DNA of 64,000 nucleotides, taken from positions 36,444 to 100,443 of the forward strand of contig JAGOAU010000010.1 in NCBI GenBank assembly GCA_017983755.1. The letters are read 5' to 3'. The stretch is from Azonexus sp. (lineage in GTDB: Bacteria; Pseudomonadota; Gammaproteobacteria; Burkholderiales; Rhodocyclaceae). The notes under the pieces were generated by a model. The model had not been told where the DNA came from. It made no database searches and was given only the letters and a program-made list of their open reading frames with translations. The first letter of the stretch is position 1, and every line of letters begins with the position of its first letter. The translations under genes and the position numbers were made by a program. Below are positions 38,981-46,987 of the stretch, piece by piece.

Positions 38981-39411
38981 GATTTCTTGATCTGACTTGC
39001 CGCCGCCCGGCGTCGGCCGGAAGCGCTTGCCCTGAGCTACGCCGGGCAGAACCGGACGTTCGCCGAACTGCTGGCCGAGGCCGGCGCGCTGGGTGCGACA
39101 CTGGAAGGCGGCACGGCGCCGCTCGTCGTTGCCGGCGACAGCCTCGACCTCGCCCGCCACGCCTACGCCTGCAGCCTTGAAAATCGGCCGTTCTGGCCGG
39201 TCGACCGCAACCGTTCGGTGCACTGGACCGGCGAACTGCCGCCGCGCGTCGCGCTGGTCATTGCGACCAGCGGCAGCGAGGGCGAGCCGCGCGGGGTCAT
39301 GCTGAGCAACGCCAGCCTCGACGCCGCGGCCACCGTCGCCAATCGCCATCTGCCCCTGAAGGCCGGCGATCTCTGGCTGGACTGCCTGCCGCTGCATCAC
39401 ATCGGCGGCCT
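38981..39411 (+). pseudogene. Truncated, internally deleted copy of menE
   Basis: About 95 % identical by eye to 46931-47435 of the intact menE locus, but 75 nt are missing: 39001 aligns with 47026 instead of 46951. Both endpoints carry CGCCGC, so deletion between short direct repeats is likely. The deletion removes the start codon and first 13 codons. Homology stops abruptly after HHIGGL, and unrelated sequence follows. The remnant keeps the ATSGSEGEPRG adenylation motif but cannot make an enzyme. Confidence 0.92.
39177..39210 (-). repeat. USS-like dispersed motif in the menE copy
   Basis: Minus-strand TTGCGGTCGAC core with AA and ATTTT tracts; shared with the intact menE at 47202. Confidence 0.65.
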
Positions 39412-39538
39412 GAACAGTCCTTGGCTTGGCAAGGCACCAATATCCGGAAGGTATTTTTTCTGTCGGAAATGCTGGTCGGTCAGTTGCCCCTCTGTCCGCT
39501 TGCTCTGTGACGGAGATCAAATCCCTGCAAAATAGCTG

Positions 39539-39554
39539 AGTTGTATACTCAACT
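39539..39554. promoter_or_regulatory. Short dyad upstream of the DUF3079 gene
   Basis: AGTTG-TATACT-CAACT in AT-rich sequence 44 nt before the start codon. Possible operator or extended -10 region; no known regulator assigned. Confidence 0.35.
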
Positions 39555-39597
39555 ATTGTGAAACAGACCGGCATGGTTGATGCCAAGGTGACGGATT

Positions 39598-39828
39598 ATG
39601 AGTGCGAAGCCCTTGTTTTTTAAATCTTCCGAGATGGCAAAAAAATTTCCGCTGCACCCCAAACACCCTGAGCGAACCTGCTGGGGGTGCGACAAGTATT
39701 GCTCCGTAAATTCGCTGCAGTGCGGCAACGGTTCCGGTCGCACCCAGCACCCGGCCGAAATGCTCGGAGAGGATTGGTACAAGTGGGGGGACTGGGGCAT
39801 CGACCCGGCCGATGATGAGTCGGCATAA
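39598..39828 (+). CDS. DUF3079 family small protein
   Basis: 76 residues with four cysteines in CWGCDKYCSVNSLQCGNG and conserved HPKHPERTCWGCDKYC and RTQHPAEMLGEDW, which I recognise as DUF3079. The Cys pattern suggests a small zinc or iron site. Function unknown. Start 39598 or the Met at 39634 (MAKKFPLHP, where most members begin); the ribosome site is weak for both. It lies just inside the region separating the two menE copies. Confidence 0.8.
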   Translation: MSAKPLFFKSSEMAKKFPLHPKHPERTCWGCDKYCSVNSLQCGNGSGRTQHPAEMLGEDWYKWGDWGIDPADDESA

Positions 39829-39895
39829 CCCCAGCTAACGCATGCTGGAATCCGGATATGATCGCCAATTCAACGCTCCGGCAACACTGAAGCAA

Positions 39896-40330
39896 TCATG
39901 GCCTCCCTTGCGCCGCTCCTTGTGCCGCCATCCTTTCCCGCTCCATGCGTTCGGTCACATCACGCACCATCGCGACCGACCCGAGAACCGCTCCTGCCGC
40001 ATCGACTACCAGGGCAAAACTCATCTCGACATAAAGCTTGCTACCTGACTTGTGCTGCGCCCGGGTAAGCGTAGGGCGGCCATGCAGCCGCGTTGTACCG
40101 CTTGCCATTGCAGCATCGAAACCACGCCAGTGCGCAGCACGCAAATGCTCGGGGATGATCAGGTCCAGGCTCTGCCCAAGCGCCTCGGCAGCGGTGTAGC
40201 CGAACATTGCTGTCGCTGCGGCGTTCCAGCGTTCGATCATGCCTTGCCGGTCGGAATAGATGATGGCATCGGCAGCCTGTTCGACTATCAAATCCCCGAG
40301 CAGGGATACTGGCTGCTTATTACTACCCAT
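39896..40330 (-). CDS. Stand-alone PAS-domain protein
   Basis: 144 residues, almost entirely one PAS domain: DLIVEQAADAIIYSDRQGMIERWNAAATAMFGYTAAEALGQSLDLIIPEHLR, then SFALVVDAAGAVLGSVAMVRDVTERMERE. There is no output domain. The first 8 nt overlap the end of the NsrR-like gene, and TGGAG lies 7 nt before ATG 40330, so the two are translationally coupled. It probably senses a small ligand or redox state and acts by contact with a partner, possibly the repressor encoded upstream. Confidence 0.85.
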   Translation of the reverse strand: MGSNKQPVSLLGDLIVEQAADAIIYSDRQGMIERWNAAATAMFGYTAAEALGQSLDLIIPEHLRAAHWRGFDAAMASGTTRLHGRPTLTRAQHKSGSKLYVEMSFALVVDAAGAVLGSVAMVRDVTERMERERMAAQGAAQGRP

Positions 40331-40808
40331 GGTCATCTCCAGTAACCGAGTCCGTCGTTACCGTCTGGCTGGCGGTTTCGCTGCATGGTATCGCCGGGAT
40401 GAGTCCTTGCGGATTCCCCAACAGATCCGCCAGCGTATAGCCATCAAGCACCAGGAACAGTGCGTTCAAAGCCTCATCGAGAATGGCGTTCAGATGGCAT
40501 GCCCCCTGAATCCGGCAGGTAGCGTTGGCACCGAAACATTCAACCAGCGTGAAATCGCTCTCGGTCTGGCGGATCACATCACCGAGCACAATGTTCTGCG
40601 GTGCAATGGCCAGCCGCATTCCCCCACCCTTGCCGCGAACCGTCTCGACCAAGCCGCAGCGGCCTAGCTGATGCACGACCTTCATCAGGTGGCTTTCGGA
40701 AATGCCATGGCCGGCAGCAATCTCGGCAATCGTCGCCAGTCGGTCCGGCTGCGCGCCAAGGTACATCAGGACGCGCAGGCTGTAGTCGGAAAAGGTACTC
40801 AGGCGCAT
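40323..40808 (-). CDS. Rrf2-family repressor, NsrR-like
   Basis: 161 residues. The N-terminal winged helix MRLSTFSDYSLRVLMYLG...TIAEIAAGHGISESHLMKVVHQLGRCGLVETVRGKGGGMRLA is typical of Rrf2. Three cysteines in VECFGANATCRIQGAC (about 90-103) match the cluster ligands of NsrR, the nitric-oxide-sensing repressor. A plausible NsrR operator lies between this gene and divergent ccoG. It is coupled to the PAS protein gene. The C-terminal 25 residues extend past the usual NsrR end. Confidence 0.88.
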   Translation of the reverse strand: MRLSTFSDYSLRVLMYLGAQPDRLATIAEIAAGHGISESHLMKVVHQLGRCGLVETVRGKGGGMRLAIAPQNIVLGDVIRQTESDFTLVECFGANATCRIQGACHLNAILDEALNALFLVLDGYTLADLLGNPQGLIPAIPCSETASQTVTTDSVTGDDHG

Positions 40809-40818
40809 ATCAGCTTAT

Positions 40819-40841
40819 AAGATATATTTAATATATTGCTT
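40819..40841. promoter_or_regulatory. Candidate NsrR operator between nsrR-like gene and ccoG2
   Basis: AAGATATATTT followed by AATATATTGCTT forms an AT-rich inverted repeat of the AAGAT(N)ATTT type known for NsrR. It lies 11 nt upstream of the repressor start and about 100 nt before the divergent ccoG start. Confidence 0.6.
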
Positions 40842-40938
40842 ATGGCAAAGAAGCTTGTTAGGATCAAGATTCATTTCATTTATACCTTATGGCAAATGCC
40901 CGGCGCAATCCTTACCGATCGCCCTGGCTGAAGCAAGA

Positions 40939-42345
40939 ATGTCAAAGCCGCCCGCTACCAGGAAAGTCTTCGAGATCAAGCCGGTCGCCGACCCGGACGC
41001 CAAGGTCTACCCGCGTTCGATCAGCGGCCCCTACACGCGCTGGCGCTGGGTTTGCGTCTGGCTGACGCAGATCGTCTTCTACGGCCTGTGCTGGGTGCCC
41101 TGGCACGGTCGACAGGCCGTGTTGTTCGATATCGACAACCGCAAGTTCTATTTCTTCGACCTTGTTCTCTGGCCGCAGGACACGATCTATCTCGTGTTGC
41201 TGATGATTCTCGGGGCGCTGGCGCTGTTCCTGTTCACCGCCGTGGCCGGGCGTCTGTGGTGCGGGTATGCCTGCCCGCAAACCGTTTATACGGAAATCTT
41301 CCTGTGGTTCGAGAAAGTCATCGAAGGCGAACGGCCGCAACGCATCAAGCTCGATGCAGCGCCGTGGTCGCCGCGCAAGCTGGCGATCAAGAGTGCCAAG
41401 CATGCCACCTGGGGACTCTTCTCGCTGTGGACCGGGATCACCTTCGTCGGTTACTTCATGCCGATCCGCGAACTGATGCACGACCTGGTGACCCTGTCGC
41501 CGGGTGCCTGGTCGGCGTTCTGGGTGGTGTTCTACGCCTTCGCCACTTACGGCAATGCTGGTTTCCTGCGCGAGCAGATGTGCCGGCAGATCTGCCCTTA
41601 CGCCCGCTTCCAGTTCGTGATGCTCGACCCGGATACGCTGATCATTGCCTACGACACGGTACGGGGCGAATCACGCGGTGCCCGCGCCAAGGGCAGCGAC
41701 CCGCGCGCCCAGGGACTCGGTGATTGCGTGGACTGCGGCATCTGCGTTCAGGTCTGCCCGACCGGCATCGACATCCGCAATGGCCTGCAGAACGAGTGCA
41801 TCGGCTGTGCCGCCTGTATCGATGCCTGCGACCAGGTGATGGACAAGATGAGTTACCCGCGCGGCCTGATCCGCTACTCGACTGAAAACGCGGTCAGCAT
41901 GCGCTACACGCCAATGGATATCGTCCGTCGGGCCGCCCGGCCACGGGTGATCATCTACACCGCCATCCTGCTTCTGCTCACGGTGGCAACCGCCTGGTCC
42001 GTGGCTACCCGCATCCCGCTGAAGGTCAACGTCCTGAAGGATCGCAACGTGCTCTCCCGCGAGGCGGACGACGGCGCGATCGAGAATACATATCGCCTGC
42101 AGATCATGAATACCGGTGACCAGACCCGGACTTTCCGCATCAGCATTGCTGGTATCGACGGTATCCGCCTGGCCGGGGGCAACGAAGTCACTGTCGCCGG
42201 CGGCGAGATCGGCACGCAGACGGCGGTCGTCAGGGCCGACCCCGGGGCGACGGGCAGCGGCGCCACTCCTGTCGCTTTCGACATCGTGGACGTGGCCGAT
42301 GCAAGCGTCGCCGTCACCGAGCGCTCAAAGTTCTGGATGCCTTAA
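40939..42345 (+). CDS. CcoG paralogue (polyferredoxin), second copy
   Basis: 468 residues, strongly similar to the ccoG at 4989-6401, with all the same motifs: CGYACPQTVY, CPYARF, CVDCGICVQVCP, CIGCAACIDACD and the C-terminal IG-like domain. The N-terminus differs (MSKPPATRKVFEIKPVADPDAKVYPRS). ATG 40939 was chosen by homology with the first copy. Its position behind an NsrR-like repressor and operator suggests expression under nitric oxide or microaerobic stress, perhaps for repair of a copper enzyme damaged by NO. Confidence 0.93.
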   Translation: MSKPPATRKVFEIKPVADPDAKVYPRSISGPYTRWRWVCVWLTQIVFYGLCWVPWHGRQAVLFDIDNRKFYFFDLVLWPQDTIYLVLLMILGALALFLFTAVAGRLWCGYACPQTVYTEIFLWFEKVIEGERPQRIKLDAAPWSPRKLAIKSAKHATWGLFSLWTGITFVGYFMPIRELMHDLVTLSPGAWSAFWVVFYAFATYGNAGFLREQMCRQICPYARFQFVMLDPDTLIIAYDTVRGESRGARAKGSDPRAQGLGDCVDCGICVQVCPTGIDIRNGLQNECIGCAACIDACDQVMDKMSYPRGLIRYSTENAVSMRYTPMDIVRRAARPRVIIYTAILLLLTVATAWSVATRIPLKVNVLKDRNVLSREADDGAIENTYRLQIMNTGDQTRTFRISIAGIDGIRLAGGNEVTVAGGEIGTQTAVVRADPGATGSGATPVAFDIVDVADASVAVTERSKFWMP

Positions 42346-42354
42346 CGAATCCGG

Positions 42355-42588
42355 TTATTTGCCGCAGCGGCCGGTGCGGTCGACAGGTTTACCCGGTGCA
42401 GTTTGGCCTGATGACTCCCTCTTTACGCTCCACGCGTACATCAGGGATGACTCGTTGAACTCCTGCCTGGTTTCCAGATCCATCCACCAGACCAGGCGCC
42501 GACTGTCCAGGCCAAGGTATTTCCACTGCCTCAACTCTCCGCTGCAGAGTTCGACCGTATATACCGTGTTGATATCGAGAGCGATCAT
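42355..42588 (-). CDS. Small hypothetical protein, SH3-like
   Basis: 77 residues. The core reads INTVYTVELCSGELRQWKYLGLDSRRLVWWMDLETRQEFNESSLMYAW, with balanced hydrophobic beta-strand pattern and many aromatics, which looks like a genuine small beta-barrel, not a shadow frame. The last 20 residues (SGQTAPGKPVDRTGRCGK) are encoded over a dispersed-motif copy and may be an extension. No ribosome site is obvious. Not named. Confidence 0.5.
   Translation of the reverse strand: MIALDINTVYTVELCSGELRQWKYLGLDSRRLVWWMDLETRQEFNESSLMYAWSVKRESSGQTAPGKPVDRTGRCGK
42375..42410 (+). repeat. USS-like dispersed motif, degenerate copy
   Basis: GTGCGGTCGAC core with TTTA and TTT tracts after ccoG2. Confidence 0.45.
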
Positions 42589-42727
42589 GGATGAAGTTGC
42601 ATGTTGTGGGCATGCAACGATGGTGACCTAGTCACGGCTTTCTGAAAATCCGCCATCCGGTGTAGCCAGAAAGTGCGCCTCGCCTTTTGATGGCATTTTT
42701 ATACCCGTTTTCTTAGCATCCCCGACC

Positions 42728-44215
42728 ATGAAACTTCTACAGCAACCCGGGGAGACCATTGCTTACCTTTGGGCGGTTCCGGGAACCTGCCTTGGGAGCC
42801 TGCTGCTCAGCCCGCTTCGCCACTACGTCGATCTGTCGAACGTGGCCCTGCTGTATGTCCTGTGGGTCGTTTTGATGGCGGTGACCTACGGTCGCGGGCC
42901 CGCGGTGGCGACCGCCCTGCTGGCATCGCTGGCGTATGCCTACTTCTTTGTTCCCCCGCACTTCTCCCTGGCGATTACCGAAGGGCAGTATCTTCTGGCC
43001 GCCGTGATCATGCTGGTGGTGGCGATGATGGTCAGCCATCTGACCTCCCGGCTGAAACAGATTGCCGATTTTGCCAGCCGCAAGTCGATCGAAAGCACAA
43101 AGCTGTATCAGCTGACGCAGGAGTTGGCAGGTGCGACGACACCGGAAACGGTCATCGACCTGGCGAGCCGGTTTCTGGCGGTGTCGTATCGCGCCAGCCA
43201 AGTCAGGGTCTATATGCCGAGTGAGTTCAATTCGACGTCCGGGCAAACCAATCCGGCGCTGCTCAATCGCTGCGCCGAACGGCAGGAACTCCTGTCCCGC
43301 CCGACAAGCCAGGGAAAATTCTACGCATTGGTTCCGCTCATGGCCGGCAGCGGCAATCAGGGCATCCTGGGGTTCGAAGTCGAATCCGCCATCCTGGGCT
43401 CCCAGGATGCGGTCGAACATATCGAGACCGTCGCTTCCGTCGTCGCCGTCGCCTTGGAGCGTTCGTATTTCGCCGAGAAGGCGAGACAGACGGAAATCAA
43501 GCACGCGGCGGAAGCGTTGCGCAGTTCGATCCTCGCCGCGCTCTCGCACGATCTGCGCACGCCGCTGACCGCATTGGTTGGGATGGCTGAAACCATCGCC
43601 ATGGGGAAAGTCCCGATCGAAAAGCAGAGGCAGACACTCGATGCTATCCGCAACCAGGCCGTCTCGATCAGCCAGCAGATGACCAACCTGCTCGACATGG
43701 CCAAGCTCAGCGCCGGGAAGTTCGAACTTGTCCGGGCCTGGCAACCGGTTGAAGAGGTGATCGGCGCCACCCTGCAGCAGGTCCATGCGCAGTGGCATGA
43801 CCGTGAGGTCACGGTCGAACTGGCCAGAGATCTCCCACCCATCAATATCGATGCCGTCCTGATCGAGCGTGTGCTGTGGAACCTGATCGAGAACGCCATC
43901 AAATATTCTCCCGCCGACACACCCGTTCAAATGCTCGTCAAGGCAGTCGGCGAGGACATGGAAATCTCCGTCTGCGACTCGGGCTCCGGGATTCCGGCAG
44001 AAAACGGCGACAAGCTGTTCGATCTGTTCCAGCGCGGGAAAACCGAATCCGGAATCCCTGGCGTCGGCCTCGGCCTTTCCATCGCAAAAACGATCGTTGA
44101 GGCACACGAAGGAACGATCACGGCCCGGAATCGTGAAAGTGGCGGCAGCTGCTTCAGCATCCGGATACCGCTCGGCAATCCGCCGCATTTTGAAGAAATG
44201 GAAGAGCAATCTTGA
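42728..44215 (+). CDS. KdpD-like sensor histidine kinase lacking the cytoplasmic sensor half
   Basis: 495 residues. A DUF4118 membrane domain of four helices (about 10-110) is followed by a GAF domain (about 130-245), HisKA with ALSHDLRTPLTALVGMAE (about 275), N-box NLIENAIKYS, G1 VCDSGSGIP and G2 GVGLGLSIAK. The KdpD and UspA domains that precede DUF4118 in true KdpD are absent. No kdpFABC genes are nearby. It forms a pair with the overlapping response regulator. The signal is unknown; it lies in the NO/redox block. Confidence 0.92.
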   Translation: MKLLQQPGETIAYLWAVPGTCLGSLLLSPLRHYVDLSNVALLYVLWVVLMAVTYGRGPAVATALLASLAYAYFFVPPHFSLAITEGQYLLAAVIMLVVAMMVSHLTSRLKQIADFASRKSIESTKLYQLTQELAGATTPETVIDLASRFLAVSYRASQVRVYMPSEFNSTSGQTNPALLNRCAERQELLSRPTSQGKFYALVPLMAGSGNQGILGFEVESAILGSQDAVEHIETVASVVAVALERSYFAEKARQTEIKHAAEALRSSILAALSHDLRTPLTALVGMAETIAMGKVPIEKQRQTLDAIRNQAVSISQQMTNLLDMAKLSAGKFELVRAWQPVEEVIGATLQQVHAQWHDREVTVELARDLPPINIDAVLIERVLWNLIENAIKYSPADTPVQMLVKAVGEDMEISVCDSGSGIPAENGDKLFDLFQRGKTESGIPGVGLGLSIAKTIVEAHEGTITARNRESGGSCFSIRIPLGNPPHFEEMEEQS

Positions 44216-44901
44216 CTGATGCGGAAACCATCCTGATCGTCGAAGACGAGCAGCAGATTCGCGAAGCCGTCGCCATGGCGCTCGAGTGCGAGGGATTCGG
44301 CATCTGCGAAGCGGGAACGGCCCGGCATGCCGCCGTCCAGGCCGCTGCGCGCAAGCCCAACCTGGTCATCCTCGACCTGGGCCTGCCGGACCGCGACGGC
44401 TTGCACTTCATCCGGGATTTCCGTGCCTGGTCGCCCACGCCGATCCTGATTCTCTCTGCCCGCAGCGAAGAGAGCAGCAAGGTCGATGCGCTGGATGCCG
44501 GCGCCGACGACTACCTGACCAAGCCTTTCGGCATCGCCGAACTGCTGGCGCGTGTCCGGGCCCTGCTGCGCCGGCGTCAGCCGGGGTTGCCGGCAGGCGA
44601 GGCTACCCTCCAGTTTGGCGACTACCTCGTCGATTGCGTCAATCGCGTCGTTACCCGGGCGGGAAGTGTCGTTCGCCTGACCCAGATCGAATACCGCCTT
44701 CTTGCCTTCCTCGCCGCAAACCCAGGCCGGGTGTTGACCCATCGCCACCTCCTTACCCAGGTATGGGGCGGGCAGGCAGCCGAGAACCATCAGTACCTGA
44801 GGGTCTACGTCGGCCACCTGCGCCAGAAGATCGAAGACAACCCGGCTCAGCCACGCCACATCATTACCGAGATCGGCGTCGGCTACCGCTTTCAACCCTG
44901 A
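44212..44901 (+). CDS. OmpR/KdpE-family response regulator
   Basis: 229 residues. The receiver domain has EDE (about 11), phospho-Asp in ILDLGLPDRDG (about 54) and Lys in TKPFG (about 103). The winged-helix output reads VRLTQIEYRLLAFLAANPGRVLTHRHLLTQVWG...RVYVGHLRQKIE, closest to KdpE. Initiates at TTG overlapping the kinase stop (TTGA), so synthesis is coupled. Targets are not evident in the window. Confidence 0.93.
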   Translation: MTDAETILIVEDEQQIREAVAMALECEGFGICEAGTARHAAVQAAARKPNLVILDLGLPDRDGLHFIRDFRAWSPTPILILSARSEESSKVDALDAGADDYLTKPFGIAELLARVRALLRRRQPGLPAGEATLQFGDYLVDCVNRVVTRAGSVVRLTQIEYRLLAFLAANPGRVLTHRHLLTQVWGGQAAENHQYLRVYVGHLRQKIEDNPAQPRHIITEIGVGYRFQP

Positions 44902-44928
44902 TTTTTTCCATCCCACTGAAACAACGCC

Positions 44929-45705
44929 ATGAGTGCCTATTCCAACGAAACCGTTCTGTCTGTCCATCACTGGAACGACACCCTCTTCAGCTTCCGTTGC
45001 ACGCGCGGGACGAGCCTGCGCTTTACCAGCGGGCAGTTCGTGATGATCGGCCTGGAGGTCAATGGGCGTCCGCTGACCCGTGCCTACAGCATCGCCAGTG
45101 CCAGCCACGAGGAGCATCTGGAGTTCTTCAGCATCAAGGTGCCGAACGGCCCGCTGACCTCACGCCTGCAGCACCTGAAAGTCGGCGACCCGGTGCTGAT
45201 CAGCCGCAAGCCGACCGGCACGCTCGTGCTGCGCGACCTGAAGCCGGGCAAGCGCCTGTTCATGTTCGCCACGGGGACGGGGCTGGCACCGTTCATGAGC
45301 CTGATCCACGAACCGGAAACCTACGAGCGCTTCGAGAAAGTGATCCTCATTCATGGCGTCCGCTGGACCAACGAACTGGCCTACCACGACTACATCGAGG
45401 AAGACCTCCGCGACCATGAATATCTCGGCGAGATGATCCGGGAACAACTCGTCTATTACCCCACCGTCACACGCGAGCCGTTCCGCAACGAAGGGCGCCA
45501 GACCGACCTGATCTTGACCGGCAAGCTGTTCGACGACCTCGGCATCGAACCGCTCGACCCCGCCACCGACCGCGGCATGATCTGCGGCAGTCCGGCCATG
45601 CTCAAGGAAATCTCGGCGATGCTCGATGGCTTCGGTTTCCAGATTTCACCGCGCATCGGCGAAATGGGCGATTACGTCATCGAGCGGGCGTTCGTCGAGC
45701 AATAA
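44929..45705 (+). CDS. fpr: Ferredoxin/flavodoxin-NADP+ reductase
   Basis: 258-residue FAD enzyme of the subclass I bacterial type. FAD-binding RAYSIAS (about 51), the NADP-binding FATGTGLAPFMSL (about 111) and CGSPAM (about 222) are present, with the typical C-terminal EMGDYVIERAFVE. It exchanges electrons between NADPH and ferredoxin or flavodoxin. It follows the two-component pair by 27 nt and could be cotranscribed, linking it to redox or NO stress in this block. Confidence 0.95.
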   Translation: MSAYSNETVLSVHHWNDTLFSFRCTRGTSLRFTSGQFVMIGLEVNGRPLTRAYSIASASHEEHLEFFSIKVPNGPLTSRLQHLKVGDPVLISRKPTGTLVLRDLKPGKRLFMFATGTGLAPFMSLIHEPETYERFEKVILIHGVRWTNELAYHDYIEEDLRDHEYLGEMIREQLVYYPTVTREPFRNEGRQTDLILTGKLFDDLGIEPLDPATDRGMICGSPAMLKEISAMLDGFGFQISPRIGEMGDYVIERAFVEQ

Positions 45706-45717
45706 GCAACCGGCGCG

Positions 45718-46272
45718 ATGAACGCCGACCTGGAAAGTGGCGATCCGGAGGCAATCTGCTCGGCTTTGACGCGCCTGATCCAGGCGCTCGTCGATCACCG
45801 GGCGGGCTCTCCCGAACAGGCAATTGCCTGGGAGAACGCCCTGCTTGCCTTGCCGAAACCGCTTGGCGAATTCATGCCATCGCTTGCCACGCTCAATGCG
45901 CTGGCGCAAAAGGCATGGCCGGATACGAAGGAATATCCGGGTATGAAGTGGCAGTCATGGGGAGCTTTTACTCCCCAACGACTACGCCAAGCCGAGTTGC
46001 AACCGGGAAACGCTGTCGATGTGGATGTCGCGCCCATGGATGGCGAAGTAACCCTGCTCGCTCAAATCATGCAGGATGCGGGAGAAATACTCGGGGCTGA
46101 GATTCAGGCGCGAGGCAATGACGCCCTTGGGTGCCGACAGCCTGACTACGGCCGATTCGTTGCATGGCTCCTGAACGGCCGCTTCGCGCAGCAGGAAGGT
46201 AAGCACGCGCGCCACGCCGGTGTGCAGCGTGTACCCTTCCAGGTCGATCATCAGGTCGTGCAGGCGTCTTGA
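45718..46272 (+). CDS. Doubtful ORF after fpr, possibly a truncated gene
   Basis: Starts 12 nt after fpr. The first 85 or so residues (MNADLESGDPEAICSALTRLIQALVDH...) look protein-like and are not antisense to anything. The rest (from about 45982) is the complement of the Crp/Fnr gene and is probably not meaningful. It may be the 5' part of a gene cut when the regulator arrived. Not recognised. Confidence 0.3.
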   Translation: MNADLESGDPEAICSALTRLIQALVDHRAGSPEQAIAWENALLALPKPLGEFMPSLATLNALAQKAWPDTKEYPGMKWQSWGAFTPQRLRQAELQPGNAVDVDVAPMDGEVTLLAQIMQDAGEILGAEIQARGNDALGCRQPDYGRFVAWLLNGRFAQQEGKHARHAGVQRVPFQVDHQVVQAS

Positions 46273-46677
46273 CATGCCGTTCAGCAGCTTGTGGGCGAAG
46301 CCGGGGTTACGGGCGATGAGATCGAGAATCGCCGTCCTGGCGATCTGCAGCACCAGCGTGTCGCCCAGCGCCTGGGCATGAGCGCGGTACGGTTCGTCCA
46401 GCAGCAGCTCGGCCTCGCCGAAGCTGTGGCCCGCCTGCAGGATGTCGACCACTTTCTCGCTGCCCTGCGTTGACGAAAACGCCACCTTGACCTGGCCATA
46501 CATCACCACATGCAGGCCGGGGCAGGTTTCACCCGTTCGGAACAGCGTGCCGCACTTTTCGAGAACAAGTGTCTTGCTGGCCTTGGCAAGCTGCCGAATT
46601 TCCTCGACAGGAAGATTCTCGAACAAGGGAATGCGACCCAGATGGGTCTCGTTGTGGACAGGCTTCGAGTCGCGCAT
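45982..46677 (-). CDS. Crp/Fnr-family regulator (DNR-like)
   Basis: 231 residues. The effector domain (about 15-135) contains LFENLPVEEIRQLAK and GHSFGEAELLLDEPYRAHAQA. The DNA-binding domain ends in APKGVIASRLNLSPEYFSRILHDLSEQGYFAI; E-x-x-S-R in the recognition helix matches the FNR/DNR half-site TTGAT. The N-terminal cysteines that bind the Fe-S cluster in FNR are missing, so it is closer to DNR/NnrR proteins that sense nitrogen oxides through haem. A perfect TTGAT-N4-ATCAA site lies upstream. Confidence 0.88.
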   Translation of the reverse strand: MRDSKPVHNETHLGRIPLFENLPVEEIRQLAKASKTLVLEKCGTLFRTGETCPGLHVVMYGQVKVAFSSTQGSEKVVDILQAGHSFGEAELLLDEPYRAHAQALGDTLVLQIARTAILDLIARNPGFAHKLLNGMSRRLHDLMIDLEGYTLHTGVARVLTFLLREAAVQEPCNESAVVRLSAPKGVIASRLNLSPEYFSRILHDLSEQGYFAIHGRDIHIDSVSRLQLGLA

Positions 46678-46743
46678 TGCTGCTCCTGGCGGTGGGGCTG
46701 GGGTAGTCGGGCACCCAATGTGCCGCCGCCGGGCGGGCCCGGC

Positions 46744-46757
46744 TTGATCTGGATCAA
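46744..46757. promoter_or_regulatory. FNR/DNR box
   Basis: TTGATCTGGATCAA is a perfect TTGAT-N4-ATCAA palindrome, 67 nt upstream of the divergent Crp/Fnr gene and 230 nt upstream of menE. Confidence 0.8.
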
Positions 46758-46987
46758 GTCAATCCGAATGGCCTATGTTGGACCCTGCCGAAATAACTAG
46801 GCCTGAAGCCTGCATTTCGGCAGCGGCGGCAGTCGACCGTGAAAGCGCATGGACAATGTACTCATCGGACACAATCATCGAGGCCGAATCACTTTGTTCA
46901 AAACCGTTTTTCAAGTCCGGCAACCCCGCAGATTTCTTGATCTGCCTCGCCGCCGCTCGACCGCCTGCTATTTATAATTCGAGGCTT

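Noticed and set aside
46775-46987. 71-codon N-terminal extension of menE
   Set aside because: No ligase homology in the extension, and ATG 46988 starts the normal MenE N-terminus.
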